In this document: positions 1 through 11,687 of the stretch, one piece after another
Layout of the letters: every line of letters starts with the position of its first letter
How positions within the stretch are numbered: the first letter of the stretch is position 1
Notes under the pieces: model-generated
Database searches by the model: none
Told to the model about the DNA's origin: nothing
What the model saw: the letters and a program-made list of their open reading frames with translations, nothing else
Made by a program: the position numbers and the translations under genes
DNA from: Agriotes lineatus
Lineage: Eukaryota; Arthropoda; Insecta; Coleoptera; Elateridae
Length of the DNA: 64,000 bases
NCBI GenBank assembly: GCA_940337035.1
Contig: CALNHX010005835.1
Location: 36,167 to 100,166, forward strand
Direction of reading: 5' to 3'

Positions 1-1017
1 TAAAGTGACAACTCACATGCTTACTCAGTGCATTTTCAGTAAGCATTGTCTTTCGGAATAATGAAATCAAAGATGGTGTCGATTTTTCAACTTTGTTAGT
101 AGACCATTCGCAACATGCTCCAAAAGGGTAATTCTCTGGTAAATGAGTAAAATATAGAAGTACGCTAAGCTGCTATATTAATCGCTTTTATGTGCATAAC
201 ATAAAGTTGCCATCATGATCGCATTGTAGGTATGTCCGGCCAGTGGACGGAGAGCCTTAGTGGATAACTTGATGTTGAACTTTCCTGGATCCCCCATCAC
301 AAAAAATGAGTTGAAAATTTCGGTTCTTAAGAATTTTTTCTATTAAATGTTGTTCCAAGTACTTACAGGCCCCGACTCTCAAGTTCATATCTGGCTGTTT
401 CAGGATATATTATTTTATGTATTCTGAAATGTAAAAATGTCAAAAACTACAACTATTTACAAATGCAAAAACCGACAAAATTTATCTTACTCAGGGTGTA
501 ATTAAACCTTTTGTTTTGTTCCAATCTCACAAATTAAAGCTGGTCTTTCCAGCGTTTTTTTGGTCTTTCGTTTCTTCTAAAAATGGAAACTCAAGAAATG
601 GTAACGTTTGACTTTCGATAGTTATAAGTAGAATATCCAGCTAGGTCATACATAAAATTTAATTATTCCGAAAGAACTTCTTTTAGAAAGCAAATATTCA
701 AAAATAAAATTGTTTTACAAAATCTATTGTTGACAAAAATGAAGCAAGATTCTGAATATTTACATTTTATATCATACTATTGTGTTCCAAAAAAAAAAAC
801 TCATTTAGAGCAGGCCCTGGAAAGAAAAATTAAAAATCTAGTCATGTCTTAAGTCTGTAGGTGAATGCTAGATTGCATTTTGTTTATGAAAACATCTGTC
901 ACTGTGACAGGTAAAAGTTTACACTGCATGAAATTTACTTGTGTCAAGCACAAAGGAAAATAAGATGGCATTTACACGAGTGTATTAATCATAACAGTCG
1001 ATAAAAATTATTAACAG
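1..1017. other. AT-rich non-coding stretch
   Basis: No convincing coding region, RNA gene or repeat boundary was found here. It is AT-rich DNA with short homopolymer runs. Confidence 0.5.
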
Positions 1018-1202
1018 CCAGTCTTATAAAGGCCACTAATCTGATGTTAACTTTAATTCGCTGTTAAAATAAACAAAAGAACATCAAAATTTGTTTACTA
1101 ATGAATAAAATGTCATAAGCATTAACGTTTTGATGCGCTTTTGTTTATTTTAACAGCGAATTAAAGTTAACATCAGATTAGTGGCCTTTATAAGACCGGC
1201 AG
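1018..1202. repeat. Fold-back element, ~70-bp arms
   Basis: The sequence at 1018-1090 is repeated in inverted orientation at about 1128-1202, with only a few mismatches and a spacer of about 40 bp. There is no coding capacity. It fits a non-autonomous fold-back or MITE insertion; the parent family is unknown. Confidence 0.8.
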
Positions 1203-1379
1203 TTAGTGTTCTGTATATTTTTCATAAAATAGTTGAAGATCAAGATATAATTTAGTTCTCTCTGACTTATGGTAATTTATTTGCTTCAAAGGGTATGGAT
1301 CAAGTTTTGACAAACTTTCACGGCATGCTGCGAATAAGTTTTTTTTTTTAATACAAGATAGTATACAGATTAGCTACAG

Positions 1380-1645
1380 GTACCATGAGATAAAAAAAAA
1401 TGATTCTGAGCAGGCTTTGATATGTGTTATACGTTTGGCAGTACTGAAGTGTATTGTCAGTCTATGTCAAATTCGAGATTAGTAGGTTAGGTTTTGTTTG
1501 TTGTTTGACACAGACTGATGTAAAACTTAACCTGCAAATCTCGAATTTGACATACACTGACAATACACTTCAGTACTGCCAAACGTATAACACATATCAA
1601 GGCCTGCTCAGAATCTTTTTTTTTTTTTGATCTCATGGTACTATT
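1380..1645. repeat. Nested fold-back element
   Basis: This is a near-perfect palindrome: the left arm starting with TACCATGAGAT matches the right arm ending ATCTCATGGTA. The centre carries the AATTCGAG...GGTTAGGTTTTG module that recurs in other fold-backs of the window (4.8, 19.6, 38.3-38.6 and 42.8 kb). Confidence 0.75.
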
Positions 1646-1760
1646 GCGGCCAAAAAATTCGCAGTTTGTTTGCCTTATACATACATGGTTTTATCAAGTG
1701 AACTAAAGTAACTCAATTGTGACTTGTACAATTGACATTCTGTTACCAAAACTTCTTAAA

Positions 1761-1880
1761 ATGCCAAATTATGTTCTAAGCGAGGCCGAAAAAGGCTTTG
1801 CTATAGCTAAATTAGAAGAGGGGTGGTCACTGCGATGTGTGGCCGATGAAGTTGGTTGCGGAAGAAGTGCCATTTCTTAA
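1761..1880 (+). pseudogene. Tc1-like transposase N-terminal fragment
   Basis: The frame begins with ATG at 1761 and encodes 39 residues (MPNYVLSEAEKG..., then EEGWSLRCVADEVGCGRSA) before a TAA stop. This resembles the first helix-turn-helix of Tc1/mariner transposases, in which a short basic domain binds the terminal repeats. The DDE domain is absent. A diverged inverted copy of the same start lies on the minus strand, ATG at 2752. The family call rests on general helix-turn-helix resemblance. Confidence 0.5.
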
Positions 1881-1937
1881 CATAACCTGAAAAAGCTAAT
1901 AATGTGACAATAACCCCTAAACGTGTAAAGTGACAAG

Positions 1938-2206
1938 TAGTCATATAGTCAGATGCACAGTAAGCCACTATGGATAAAACCAAGTAACTAGATTAAGTAT
2001 CGTGCGAAATATTTTCCCCTCAATGGTACTAAGGACACAAGGTAACTAGATTCAGACACGGTTTAAAATTTTAATACAAACAAATCGTCTCTGTATCTAG
2101 CTACCGTGTGTACATAGTACTATTGCGGAAAAAATATTTCGCACGGTACTTAATCTAGTTACTTGGTTTTATCTACAGTGGCTTAGTGTGTATCTGACTA
2201 AAGTAC
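1938..2206. repeat. Nested fold-back element in the centre of the Tc1-like palindrome
   Basis: The arm from GTCAGAT (1949) pairs with the arm ending ATCTGAC near 2198. Long matches include the AAACCAAGTAACTAGATTAAGTA block and its inverse near 2150. It is non-coding. Confidence 0.7.
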
Positions 2207-3345
2207 TTTTTTTTTCCTATAATAATTTTCAAGGTCAACTTTCTAGGGGATAAGTTGCATTCCTGCAGGGTCCGTAGTTTTAATAATGTTGGTACATAGA
2301 TTTTTAGTTCTTTTGTTCCTCTAAAAAAATTATTGTCATTTTGACAGATATGTCATAATAGTGGGTAAAACGAACAGCATAGTAAAATATTGCAAATTTA
2401 TTCATTATTAAACTTACAATATTTGATGATTATGATTCCATGTTTAAAAAAAAATTGTCAAGAATTCAAATTAAGAAACTTTGACATTCAAAATTGACAC
2501 ATAACCATAATTTTGAGAAAAAGTTCTACCAACACGAGGTATAAAAATTTGCTAATGTTTTAATCACATATCTACCAACATTGTAACACTTTGACAGTTA
2601 TTATAGAAAATAAAAGTACTTATCATTTTTCACATTTTGGGGTTATTGTCGAATTACTAGCTTTTTCAGGTTATGTTAAGAAATAGTGCATCCCTCTTCT
2701 AGTTTTGTGATAACAAAGCTTTTTCGGCCTCACTTAGAACGTGATTTGGCATTTTAAGTTTAAATGGCAGAATGTCAGTTGTACAACTGACAATTCAGTG
2801 ACTTTAGTCCACTTGATAAAACCATACATACACAAGGCAAACAAACTGCGAAATATTTTATCCGCAATAGTACCTGCAGACAATCTGTATAAACCTTTCT
2901 TCGCCAGGTGTACCTACTGTTTGTGTATAAATTTAGCCCGATAGCTTGGCCAAAAATGTCGTTTGTATAACATATTTATACAGTGCTTTCGTAAAGTAGT
3001 GGATAAATGCGTTAAAAATTCAAGGAATAACTTTTGCAAAAAATGCTTGGACCCGTTGATTTTTTTTTACGGAATTTGAAAGAACACATTTTTCTACTTA
3101 CGCTAATTAATAAAAACAATTTTAAAATTGCAAAATGAAGTATGATTTCACCTTTTTATCAATGACAGCAATCAATAAAAAACATGTCAGTTGTCTTGGC
3201 TACTGTCAGGCACCCAACGGAGCACAATTTGAACATTTAATTTTAGTTGTTTTCGAAGATATCATTGCAATTAAATTTAGTATTTTGCAATTTTAGTTTT
3301 CTCTGCTCTTTCTCCCTCTTTATCTATTTTTTTTCTTCTTGATAT

Positions 3346-3480
3346 CCTTTTTTAAATATTTGATTTTACTTCCCTCATCGAAAAGATGAAGGAAGTATTG
3401 TAATCGCGAAAACATCACTGTCCGAGGTATCTTCAGATATTCACGTTTCAGGGTCCCTAGATGACAAAAAATAGTTTTTC
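3346..3480 (+). repeat. Diverged fragment of the ACTTCC 'X' repeat
   Basis: The sequence TTACTTCC...GGAAGTATTG followed by TTCACGTTT and AGGGTCCC resembles the start of the repeat found at 36640-35944 (- strand) and 54722-55363 (+ strand). Only the first ~130 bp can be matched by eye. Confidence 0.45.
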
Positions 3481-5930
3481 TCAATTCTGTCTCTTTGTCT
3501 GTCGGCGGTATAACCCAAAAACTATTTGTTGGAGGAAAACAATATTTATATTGCATGCATATTATATGTCTACCTGGCATGAAACCGACAAAATTTCAGA
3601 GAAATGTATGCAGGGTGAGCAGCTTAAAAAAATCAAATGTTGTGTATTTTTGCATTAACTGAGAAATGGATAAAAGTAATAATTTGCACGTAGCTTAGGC
3701 TTTATTATTCTTGACGAAAATGAGACGTAACAGTTACAGGGTAGACATCACAAATGGGACAGAATACTATGGTGTCTTTATAACCCAGCAGAAACTTGTA
3801 CAATTCGAGCAGCGAACTATAGTTGGGCTCGAGTTCGAATCTACATACTTTTTTTTTAATTTGCAAATAGATGTAATTTATGCGAGGGAAGTTCCGTGTA
3901 AACCTCTTAATAGATTTTTTCGTGTTGGTTTACAACTTTATCCTTCAATTGATTATTTTCGCCTTTTAGGTTACTTGGCATAATTTTGTAGTTTACCTCC
4001 ATTCCTGTCAATTTTTTGTGATTAACTCAAACGACCTGTCGTTGCTTCATACCATGTTTACAGATTATTTTTTTTTAGGGCACAATTAATACAGTAAAAT
4101 TGTCATTTTACCTTAAAAAAATTGGCCGCGGCGATTCCGCTTGCCCAGTGGTTTAGGGTCATTAGACAAGTGTAAAACCAAACAGCCGTGCCCCCACCCC
4201 TGCCAAACAGCCGCCATCTTGAAAACAATTAAATTTGTTTTTTCTCGCGACTCATTGGTCGCACAGAAAAATTTATTGAACAAAAAATATTGAAAATAAA
4301 ATTCTACACATTTTTGGTCATTGCCGCGATACCGAGAAGTTGGTACTTCGAACAGTAGAGGGCGGTAAAGTTAACAAAAATGTTTAATGCTTTAAAAGCA
4401 CTATTCACTAACTTTTAACATCCAGGTTTTATAGCTTTCTGCACTATGTGTTGATTGTCCTTGTACTTACATCTGCTTTGATACACACCACACTCACTGT
4501 CACTAGTCGTTATTGAGGAAATCTTGATATTTCTTTGATTTATTAATATACTGATCTATTAGCATTTTCAATTTAATATGCTGATCAGTTTTGCACTAAC
4601 TCCGAATAAGTGCAACTATGTTAGTGCTAAATCAAATAATTACATTTATCGCTAACAAAATCCGAATAAAATTACACTTGTTAATGGTTATACCGAGTGA
4701 TTATAAATGCTTTTCCATCAAGTTCCCTTTGAAATATTTGTTGTTTGAATAATATGTTGGTGGCACTGCAAGTCTATGTCAAATTCGAGGTTAGCAGGTT
4801 AGGTTTTGTGTCAGTCTGTGCTGCTAACCTCGAATTTGATAATCACCCGGTATTTGCTGTGGCTGCTTAACAGAAGTACACCGGACAAAAACATCGACAA
4901 GAGCGTGTCTATAAAAATAAATTGATTAAAAGCAAAAACTGGGTTGAAACATTGAAATTTGAATATGTTTTATATACTATTTTTTATAAAATTGATGAAA
5001 ATCATTTTATTTGTGTATTTTTATCGATATAATTTTGGCAAAATGCTGTTCTAAAATGTTTAACTTGCTTTTATTAGCTTCGATTTTGTCCTGTCCAGCC
5101 ACCATTGCCAAATGTACGTGTCTAGCACTATAGTGCAACAAAAATTCATATAGATTTGTTCCAGGGCTGTTAAATCTAACACACTTTTGCACAGAAATCT
5201 TAAATCGAACAGCAGCAATGTCACAGTACATATCAATGCAACTCCACCACTTATAAATCAAATATAACTTACCTACTCCAATGTATTTAATAGAACGTTG
5301 TCTCGATCTAAAGGTGGGTTCAGTAAACTCAGCTTGTCATATGCTGTCAAAATATATAGAGATTATTATTGACTTGCCAAACCATACTACATCCACTTTT
5401 CATTCCTTTATTGTCTATCCGATATTTCTCTGTTAAAAAACAATGTAAAAATGTGTAGATTCAAATTCAACGTGAAATAAAACTGCACTAGACATACTAA
5501 ATTTGTTTTGTTTGAATAAAATAATATGCACTTTTTACTATATATTTCAATAATAAAACTAAAAGCAACCCCATCCAAAACAGTTACCATTGATGTTTAT
5601 TAAAAAACAAATTAATATGAATATCTCAAGATTAACGATACAAGGAAGCTGGTCACATGAAGGGTTTGTAGTAATTGTAAAATTTTAACTATCTATACAA
5701 CTTGAAGCAAAAATTGTAGGGTTTGAATATGGATAATCGTAATTCTCTTATTGTTTAGAAGATTCTTATGCTGAAAGTAAATAATAAACTAAAAAATAAA
5801 AATTAATATTCGTTTCGTACTATACATTTTCATAGTTTGTTACATCACTAGTTGGACACGTCCCAAAAAATTGCACTTAAAGCGAACCATTTTATGAGCA
5901 CACTAACAGCGAGCACCTATTACTGTATAG
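3481..5930. other. Non-coding, mostly unassigned; likely importin-7 intron
   Basis: No importin-7 exon was recognised here, so this is either part of a long intron upstream of 5931 or DNA separating scattered exons. Small open frames, including one of 90 codons at 3711-3983, resemble nothing I recognise. At 4745-4850 there is a short copy of the AATTCGAGGTTAGCAGGTTAGG fold-back module. Confidence 0.4.
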
Positions 5931-8900
5931 ATTACTCCGAGAAGTTCGCACCAGTGAGCTGAGAACCATGTGCCTACAAGTCCTGATCGCAGCCCTCTAT
6001 TACAACCCCCAGCTGCTGTTCTCAGTCCTAGACAAGCTGCCAGATTTCACCTCGCATTTCATCAAGCAGTGGCTGCACGACGCCGACTGCTTCCTGGGCA
6101 TCCACGACCGCAAGATGTGCGTGCTCGGCCTCTGCACCCTCATTAGCATGCCGGGCAGGCCCAGCACTCTGCTTGAGCTGGCGCCCCAAGTCGTGCCGGC
6201 CATAGTGCTGCTTTTCGATGGCCTCAAGCGGGCGTACGCTGCCAAAGCACTGGAAGCGGCGGAGGAGGAGGAGGACAGTGAGAGCGATGACGGCGAAGTT
6301 GAGGAAGTGCTGAGCTCTGACGAGGATGACATCGACGAGCACGGGCAGGTGGGTTGGCCGACATGTGTTTGGGGTCATACTCAGTCATGATTTTCGTGGA
6401 GGGTCTAAAGAGAAATAATACATAGACAGAGTAATGCAAAGTTTGGTGGAATGAGAAAGCGTGATGAGTCACAGCATGTCATTCTGTTTAGTGTTTTGAG
6501 TTGTTTATTTGGTAATTCCAGGAAAGTACTAATAAACTATTCACTATGGTCCCGGATTGTCAGTGTCAAAATTCAATTAAAAACAATCCATTATATCATG
6601 GTTATGGTTAAATCAAAATATTTTTTATTTCGAACTGACTTAAGCAAAAATAAATAAAAGTTGCCAGGTAACAAAAATGCAAATTTTAAAAATTACCCTT
6701 TTGCCTTGTCCAACCTAATAGTAACAAAAAAACCAATTCAACAGTTCTACCATAAAACGTCATTTTTGTCAATCCGGGACTATAGTGAATAGAGTTTCTA
6801 GCCAATTGGAAAAAAATGAGATCATAAAAATTATGAACAAGGTTGGCTATGGAAAACAAAATGAACATCTTGAATTAGTTCACATTACAACTAATCCATC
6901 TGTCATTATGACACGTGTCAAATCAAGGGGTGTTTAAAAAAATTGATTTCCCACATTAAAACAAGATTTTTTTTAAACGACTCAAGAAAATTGCAGGTGA
7001 AAATAACAGCGTTCCAGCCTTTATTGACATACTTAGACAAAAATTGGTGGAGGCAAAATGAGCAGCTAATTACATTGTTTATGGCATGTTAGGGTTGCCA
7101 GACATTTGTGACGTTATCAACATTTTTGCAGATGTACAGCAAATTTTCAGCAAGTTTATAGCAAATGTACAGGTAAATTTGCATCTTGTTTAAATAAATT
7201 GGCAACAACAAGTTCCAGGAAATGCATCTGGTAAACTTTTAGTAAATTTTAATTTTCAGTAAATTTGGTGTCAAATTTGCTGTCAATTGTAATAAAATTT
7301 CCAGAAAATTTTTAGAAAATTTCCAAAACATTTTCAGTAAATTTACAGCGAATTGTCTTCAAATGTATAACCATTTTCAGAAATGTTCCTGTAACCATTC
7401 AGTCGTTAGCTTTGAGTAAGTTTTGTAGTCTTTATAGCAAATTTTTTTGTACTGTGACAATAAAATAAATTGCAAGAAGTTTCCAGTAAGTTACATGAAA
7501 TTTTCAAAAAATATTCTAAGTTTGCTGTAACTGTTCAAATGTTTTGTAAACTTTTAGGAAATTTTCATTTACAGTAAATTTACTTTCAATTGTAATCAAA
7601 TTTCTAGAAAATGTTTAGGAAATTTCCAAGAAATTCTCAGTAAATTTACTGTGAATTGTATTCAAATTCATTTGCATTTTCAGCAACGTCAAATTCATTT
7701 GCATTTTCAGCAATGTTCCTGCAACCATTCAGTCGTTAGCTTTGAGTAAGTTTTTTAGTCTTTATAGCAATTTTTTTTGTACTGTGAGCAATTTTTTTGA
7801 TGAATTGCGACACAATCAAATAAATTGCAAGAAATTTTCAGAAAATATTCCAAGTTTGCTGCAACTGTTCAAATTTTGTGTAAACTTAAGAAATTATCAT
7901 TTTCATTAAGGTTGCTGTCAATTGTAATCAAATTTCTAGAAAATGTTTATGCAATTTCCAAGGAATTCTCAGTAAATTTACAGTGAATTGTATTCAAATT
8001 CATATCCATTTTCAGCAATGTTCCTGCAACCATTCAGTCATTCGCTTTGAGTAAGTTTTTTAGTCTTGATAGCAATTTTTTTGATGAATTGCGACACAAT
8101 CAAATAAATTTGCAAGAAATTTTCAGTAAGTTTCATGAAATATTCAGAAGATATTCTAAGTTTGCTGCAACTGTTCAAATTTTGTACAAACTTAAGAAAT
8201 TATCATTTTCAGTAAGTTTGCTGTCAATTGTAATCAAATTTCTAGAAAATGTTTATGAAATTTCCAAGGAATTCTCAGTAAATTTACAGTGAATTGTATT
8301 CAAATTCATATCCATTTTCAGCAATGTTCCTGTATCCATTCAGTCATTCGCTTTGAGTAAGTTTTTTAGTCTTTATAGCAATTTTTTTGATGAATTGCGA
8401 TACAATCAAATAAATTGCAAGAAATTTTCAATAAGTTGCATGAAATTTTCACATATAATCTCATAAGAGCATTAATTCTTTCCGGAAATTTTTTTGAGTG
8501 CGCTTCAACAACGTCGTATTAATTTGCCAGAGCGGGACGCGAGGGCAAATTAGGACGTTGTTGAGTGCACGAAAAATAATTTCCGGATATGAATTAATGC
8601 TCGAATGCAGATTCGGTAAGAAAATCGTAACGACACAAACCCTAAAAAGAAGTAATGTCTACCTACAAAAAATTTCCAAGAAATTTTGTTGTTGTCTTGG
8701 ATACGGCTCGTGAACTAATTTTTCTATTGGTCATTAATGAGTGTCGTACGATTTTCAGAAAATATTCTAAGTTTGGTGCAACTATTCAAATTTTCTGTAA
8801 ACTTAGGAAACTATCATTATCAGTAAATTTGCTGTCGATTGTAATCAAATTTCTAGAAAATGTTTATGAAATTTCCAAGGAATTCTCAGTAAATTTACAG

Positions 8901-10450
8901 TGAATTGTATTCAAGTTTATTTGCATTTTCAGCAATGTTCATGCAACCATCAGTCGTTAGCTTTGAGTAAGTTTTTTAGTCTTTATAGCAATTTTTTTGA
9001 AGAATTGCGACAATCAAATAAATTGCATGAAATTTTCAGAAAATACTCTTTAAGTTTGCTGCAACTGTTCAAATTTTCTGTAAACTTAGAAAATTAGCAT
9101 TTTCAGTAAATTTACTGTTAATTATTGGCGAATTTACAGCAAATGTTTAGCACGTGTATGTCCAATTTTCAGCAACTTTTTAGTAGGTTTGCAGAACCAG
9201 TTCTACGGTAAGTAAAGTCTCAGTAAGTAAATACGGACATTTGACAATGGGCAACTTTGATATAATTCCACTTTGAAGTATTCGAACTCTGGCAACCCAA
9301 TACTATATGATAGACTAAGATGTGCATTTGAAAATCCACAGCTATCCTTGTCCAAAACTTTATTTTTATGATCGCACTGTATAACAAATCATTTTGTCTT
9401 TTTGTTAAAACGTTTTATATATTCAAAATTTCTGAAAAGGAGACTTGATTCATGCAAGAGATAATATTTAATAGTAATTTGTACAACTAGTTTTGAAAGT
9501 CGATACTTTTTCATGAATTTGCAGTTTGATTAACGAGGGCGAAACATGAGTTAATCAAGCAAATGAATGAAAAAAGGGGACTTTCAAAACGTGTTGTACA
9601 CGTAATTTTTTTGCGTAACGATCTCCTGTTACTCGAAATTTAGTCAAAAAGGACTTTGGAATTTAATAGTTAAAAAAAGTGTACTTTTTCTTCACAATTT
9701 TTCGTTAAAAAAAAACAACTTTCGTGATCACTAACCAAAAAAAAAATTACTATCATTTAAACAATTTTGAAATTGCTATGATTCTAAGTAATCTATTGTG
9801 CTGGCTCTAATAAATATTATAATTTCTAATAACGCCATGACCATGATATAACAACCCCAAATAAACTATAGCACAAAGCTTGATGCAATAATAAATATGT
9901 GAATGTCTAGGAATATTTGGAGAGCCTATCGAGACGAGCCTTGAACTCCGGAGTGGCTGCGGGCATGCAAGTGACTGCCAACATAGAAGAAGATGACGAC
10001 TCTGACTCGGACTCCGACTATGAGCCCAACGAAGAGACAGCTTTAGAAACATACACAACTCCCTTAGATGAAGATGATTGCGAAGTGGATGAATATCAAG
10101 TTTTCAAAGAAATTATGCAGAGTTAGACCACTGTAATTAATTTCGCAGGCAAAGCACTAATGGTTTTGATTGCAGGGCTACAAAGCACTGAACCTGAGTG
10201 GTATCAGGCTCTGACCGTCAACCTCACCGAACAACAAAGCAAAGCTCTTATGGAAATTAGCCTCTTGGCTGACCAACGAAAAGCAGCACGAGAGAGCAAA
10301 AAGATAGAACAACAAGGAGGTCTGTAAAATTTTATATTTCATCGCAAGTATCAGCTTGTAATCTTGATTGTTTCAGGTTACGTTTTCACTCAACAAACTG
10401 TGCCGACTACATTCAACTTTGGAGGCAGCGGATCTATCGGTGGTTCATGA
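5931..10450 (+). CDS. Ipo7: Importin-7 (C-terminal exons)
   Basis: This encodes the C-terminal end of importin-7 (moleskin in flies), a karyopherin that carries cargo such as histones, ribosomal proteins and activated MAP kinase into the nucleus. Four exons are visible: 5931-6348, 9911-10121, 10176-10319 and 10377-10450, stop TGA at 10448-10450. Introns are 3562, 54 and 57 bp, all GT-AG; the first visible acceptor has a CTAAC branch-point-like motif at about 5902-5906. The splices restore the family order: SELRTMCLQV...HDRKMCVLGLC in exon A, then acidic stretches and DEDDIDE, then VDEYQVFK, then EWYQAL and LADQRKAA, and a final FNFGG. About 281 codons are present against roughly 1,040 in the family, so the N-terminal HEAT repeats lie outside the window or in exons I could not find. 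The first exon is notably GC-rich. Confidence 0.93.
7120..9230. repeat. Satellite-like tandem array (~305-bp period) in an importin-7 intron
   Basis: Landmark phrases such as CCATTCAGTCGTTAGCTTTG recur at about 7395, 7725, 8030, 8336 and 8946. The spacings are about 330, 305, 306 and 610 bp; the last interval contains a 307-bp insertion. Inside each unit shorter motifs of the TTTCAGTAAATTT type recur, so the array has higher-order structure. Open frames inside it are by-products of the repeat. Confidence 0.85.
8450..8756. mobile_element. 307-bp dispersed repeat, copy A (hairpin-containing)
   Basis: It is almost identical to 43920-44226, with a handful of substitutions. Both begin CACATATAATCTCATA and end GTCGTACGATTTTC. 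The first half is a palindrome with arms containing TTTCCGGAAATT and a GC-rich apex (AGAGCGGGACGCGAGGGC). Its insertion into the satellite breaks the 305-bp periodicity. It has no coding capacity; a non-autonomous transposon is inferred. Confidence 0.8.
9475..9760. repeat. Dispersed hairpin repeat (relative at 18.8 kb)
   Basis: A fold-back with arms at about 9490-9600 and apex ACGAGGGCGAAACATGAG is followed by CTCGAAATTTAGTC and AAAAGGACTT blocks. Those blocks, and the downstream AT-rich segment, match 18940-19140, so the two regions are copies of one family. Confidence 0.6.
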
Positions 10451-10667
10451 GCCGCATTCTTTTTCTGTGGTGTCTGACGTTCTGGTTTTAATTTATTGTG
10501 ACTGAAAGTGACTTATAGTCAAGTGATTATTATGTGTACAGCTGCTGATTTAATAACAAGTTCTACTCTCCATTTTCCTTCTTTTTGTAATTAGTACTGA
10601 TTATGTATTAAGTGCCTTTTTATTATTGTGTAATATTTAAACCTCCTAAATTAGACGACATTGAGTA

Positions 10668-10688
10668 AATAAAAAATAGCATTTTATT
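10668..10688. terminator. Opposed poly(A) signals of convergent genes
   Basis: A plus-strand AATAAA lies at 10668-10673, about 220 bp after the importin-7 stop. A minus-strand AATAAA (plus TTTATT) lies at 10683-10688, nine bases further on and about 400 bp after the Ube2m stop. They are the most obvious cleavage signals for both genes; use of either is inferred. Confidence 0.6.
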
Positions 10689-11090
10689 CATTTTAGCTTG
10701 TACGTTCTTAACAGAAATTGCTCCATCGATAACAAAAATAGACATACACGAACTAATTAAATTTGCCATTCATGAAACTGATACAACAATCTTACTCCCA
10801 TACTGTTGTGATCTTTGTAATAGTAACAAAGTAAAATTAAATAATATTCCGCACTTCACCTAAACGTACGATATAAATTAATTTACGGTGAGAACTTATG
10901 TTGTTATAAAACATTAACAATCGTTTAGGAAGTGGCTTGGAGACCACCAATAATTTACAGTTTTAAAAGTATATACGAACTGACTTTACACAAGTATTTC
11001 ACACCCTGCGAGCATTATATCTATGTAAAGTCAGTTGTCACCCGATTGAAATCAAAATGACACACGGTGACAGTCAATCAACATGAGGAA

Positions 11091-11687
11091 TCACTTCAGA
11101 CAGCGATCGAAGTAAGTACCACCGACGTAGCCTCCACGCATAGCTTTCTGCACATTCTGCTCGAACAAACGGCGATTGGTTGTCAGCACTTCTGCAGCTT
11201 CTTTATTGAGTGGGTCTTCGGGGTTTGGCTCCAGAAACAGGTACTGAAGGCCATACACGATGCTGTTGATGGTCAAGACAGGTTTCCAGTCTTCTCGTAA
11301 AATGTTCAGGCAGACGTTGCCCTGCTGATCGATGTTGGGATGGTATACTTGCGTTTCGCATTTGACTTTGGGTGGCTCATGTGGGTAGTTGGGACCCACC
11401 TTAAAGCTAAACACGAAACGACCTGTCCGATAGAACCCTTCATCTGGACATATGATCAGTTTGAAGGATAGCAGATCATCGGGGTCAGGGAACTCTGTGT
11501 TGCATGTCTTGGGCAGGTTTAGCTCGTTTATATCTAAATAAGTTTTATGGATTACTGGTACAAACGGTCCTTTGTACTCACCTTTTGTGATCCTAAGTTG
11601 TGCAGCTGAGGCCTTCTTTTGATTATTTGCCTTTGGAGAGGCCTCTCCATCCTTTTTTTGTTGCTTTAAGGAGAATAATTTTATCAT
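11091..11687 (-). CDS. Ube2m: NEDD8-conjugating enzyme UBE2M/UBC12
   Basis: This E2 enzyme accepts NEDD8 from the UBA3-APPBP1 E1 as a thioester and passes it to cullins. The start MIKLFSLKQQKK is the hallmark N-terminal extension that docks on the E1. The UBC core follows, with HPNID, the catalytic cysteine in GNVCLNILREDW (C110 after splicing) and the C-terminal ending FDRCLK. The unspliced frame is open for 198 codons, but 16 of them (about residues 36-51) are absent from the family. They coincide with a 48-bp GT-AG intron at 11581-11534 with an ideal donor (AAG|GTGAGT). The spliced CDS is 11687-11582 plus 11533-11091, giving 182 residues, which matches the family length. It is convergent with importin-7. 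Confidence 0.95.
   Translation of the reverse strand: MIKLFSLKQQKKDGEASPKANNQKKASAAQLRITKGEYKGPFVPVIHKTYLDINELNLPKTCNTEFPDPDDLLSFKLIICPDEGFYRTGRFVFSFKVGPNYPHEPPKVKCETQVYHPNIDQQGNVCLNILREDWKPVLTINSIVYGLQYLFLEPNPEDPLNKEAAEVLTTNRRLFEQNVQKAMRGGYVGGTYFDRCLK

Larger units (their letters stand above)
1350..2892. mobile_element. Palindromic Tc1-like element with two nested fold-backs
   Basis: The outer arms match in inverted orientation. The left arm is about 1350-1383 plus 1645-1925, and the right arm is about 2635-2892. Each arm carries the start of a Tc1/mariner-type transposase reading frame, so the element is an inverted duplication of a transposon 5' part. One fold-back (about 1380-1645) interrupts the left arm and another (about 1938-2206) sits in the centre. 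No catalytic domain is present. The sequence TACTATTGCGG recurs at the arm ends and inside the nested fold-backs, suggesting that they share terminal sequences. Confidence 0.65.

Noticed and set aside
3711..3983. 90-codon plus-strand open frame
   Set aside because: No family resemblance, no clear splice or promoter context, AT-rich composition; likely chance.
6000..6472. Minus-strand open frames of 82-116 codons opposite the importin-7 exon
   Set aside because: Shadows of a GC-rich coding exon; serine-rich low-complexity translations of the acidic codons.
8047..9097. Similar 65-82-codon frames (repeated FFSLDSNFF...LSIVIKFLENVYEISKEF)
   Set aside because: They are translations of satellite units; similarity reflects the DNA repeat, not a gene family.
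7120..9230. Regularly repeated array that might suggest CRISPR
   Set aside because: Eukaryotic context, ~305-bp units, degenerate repeats and no spacers or cas genes.
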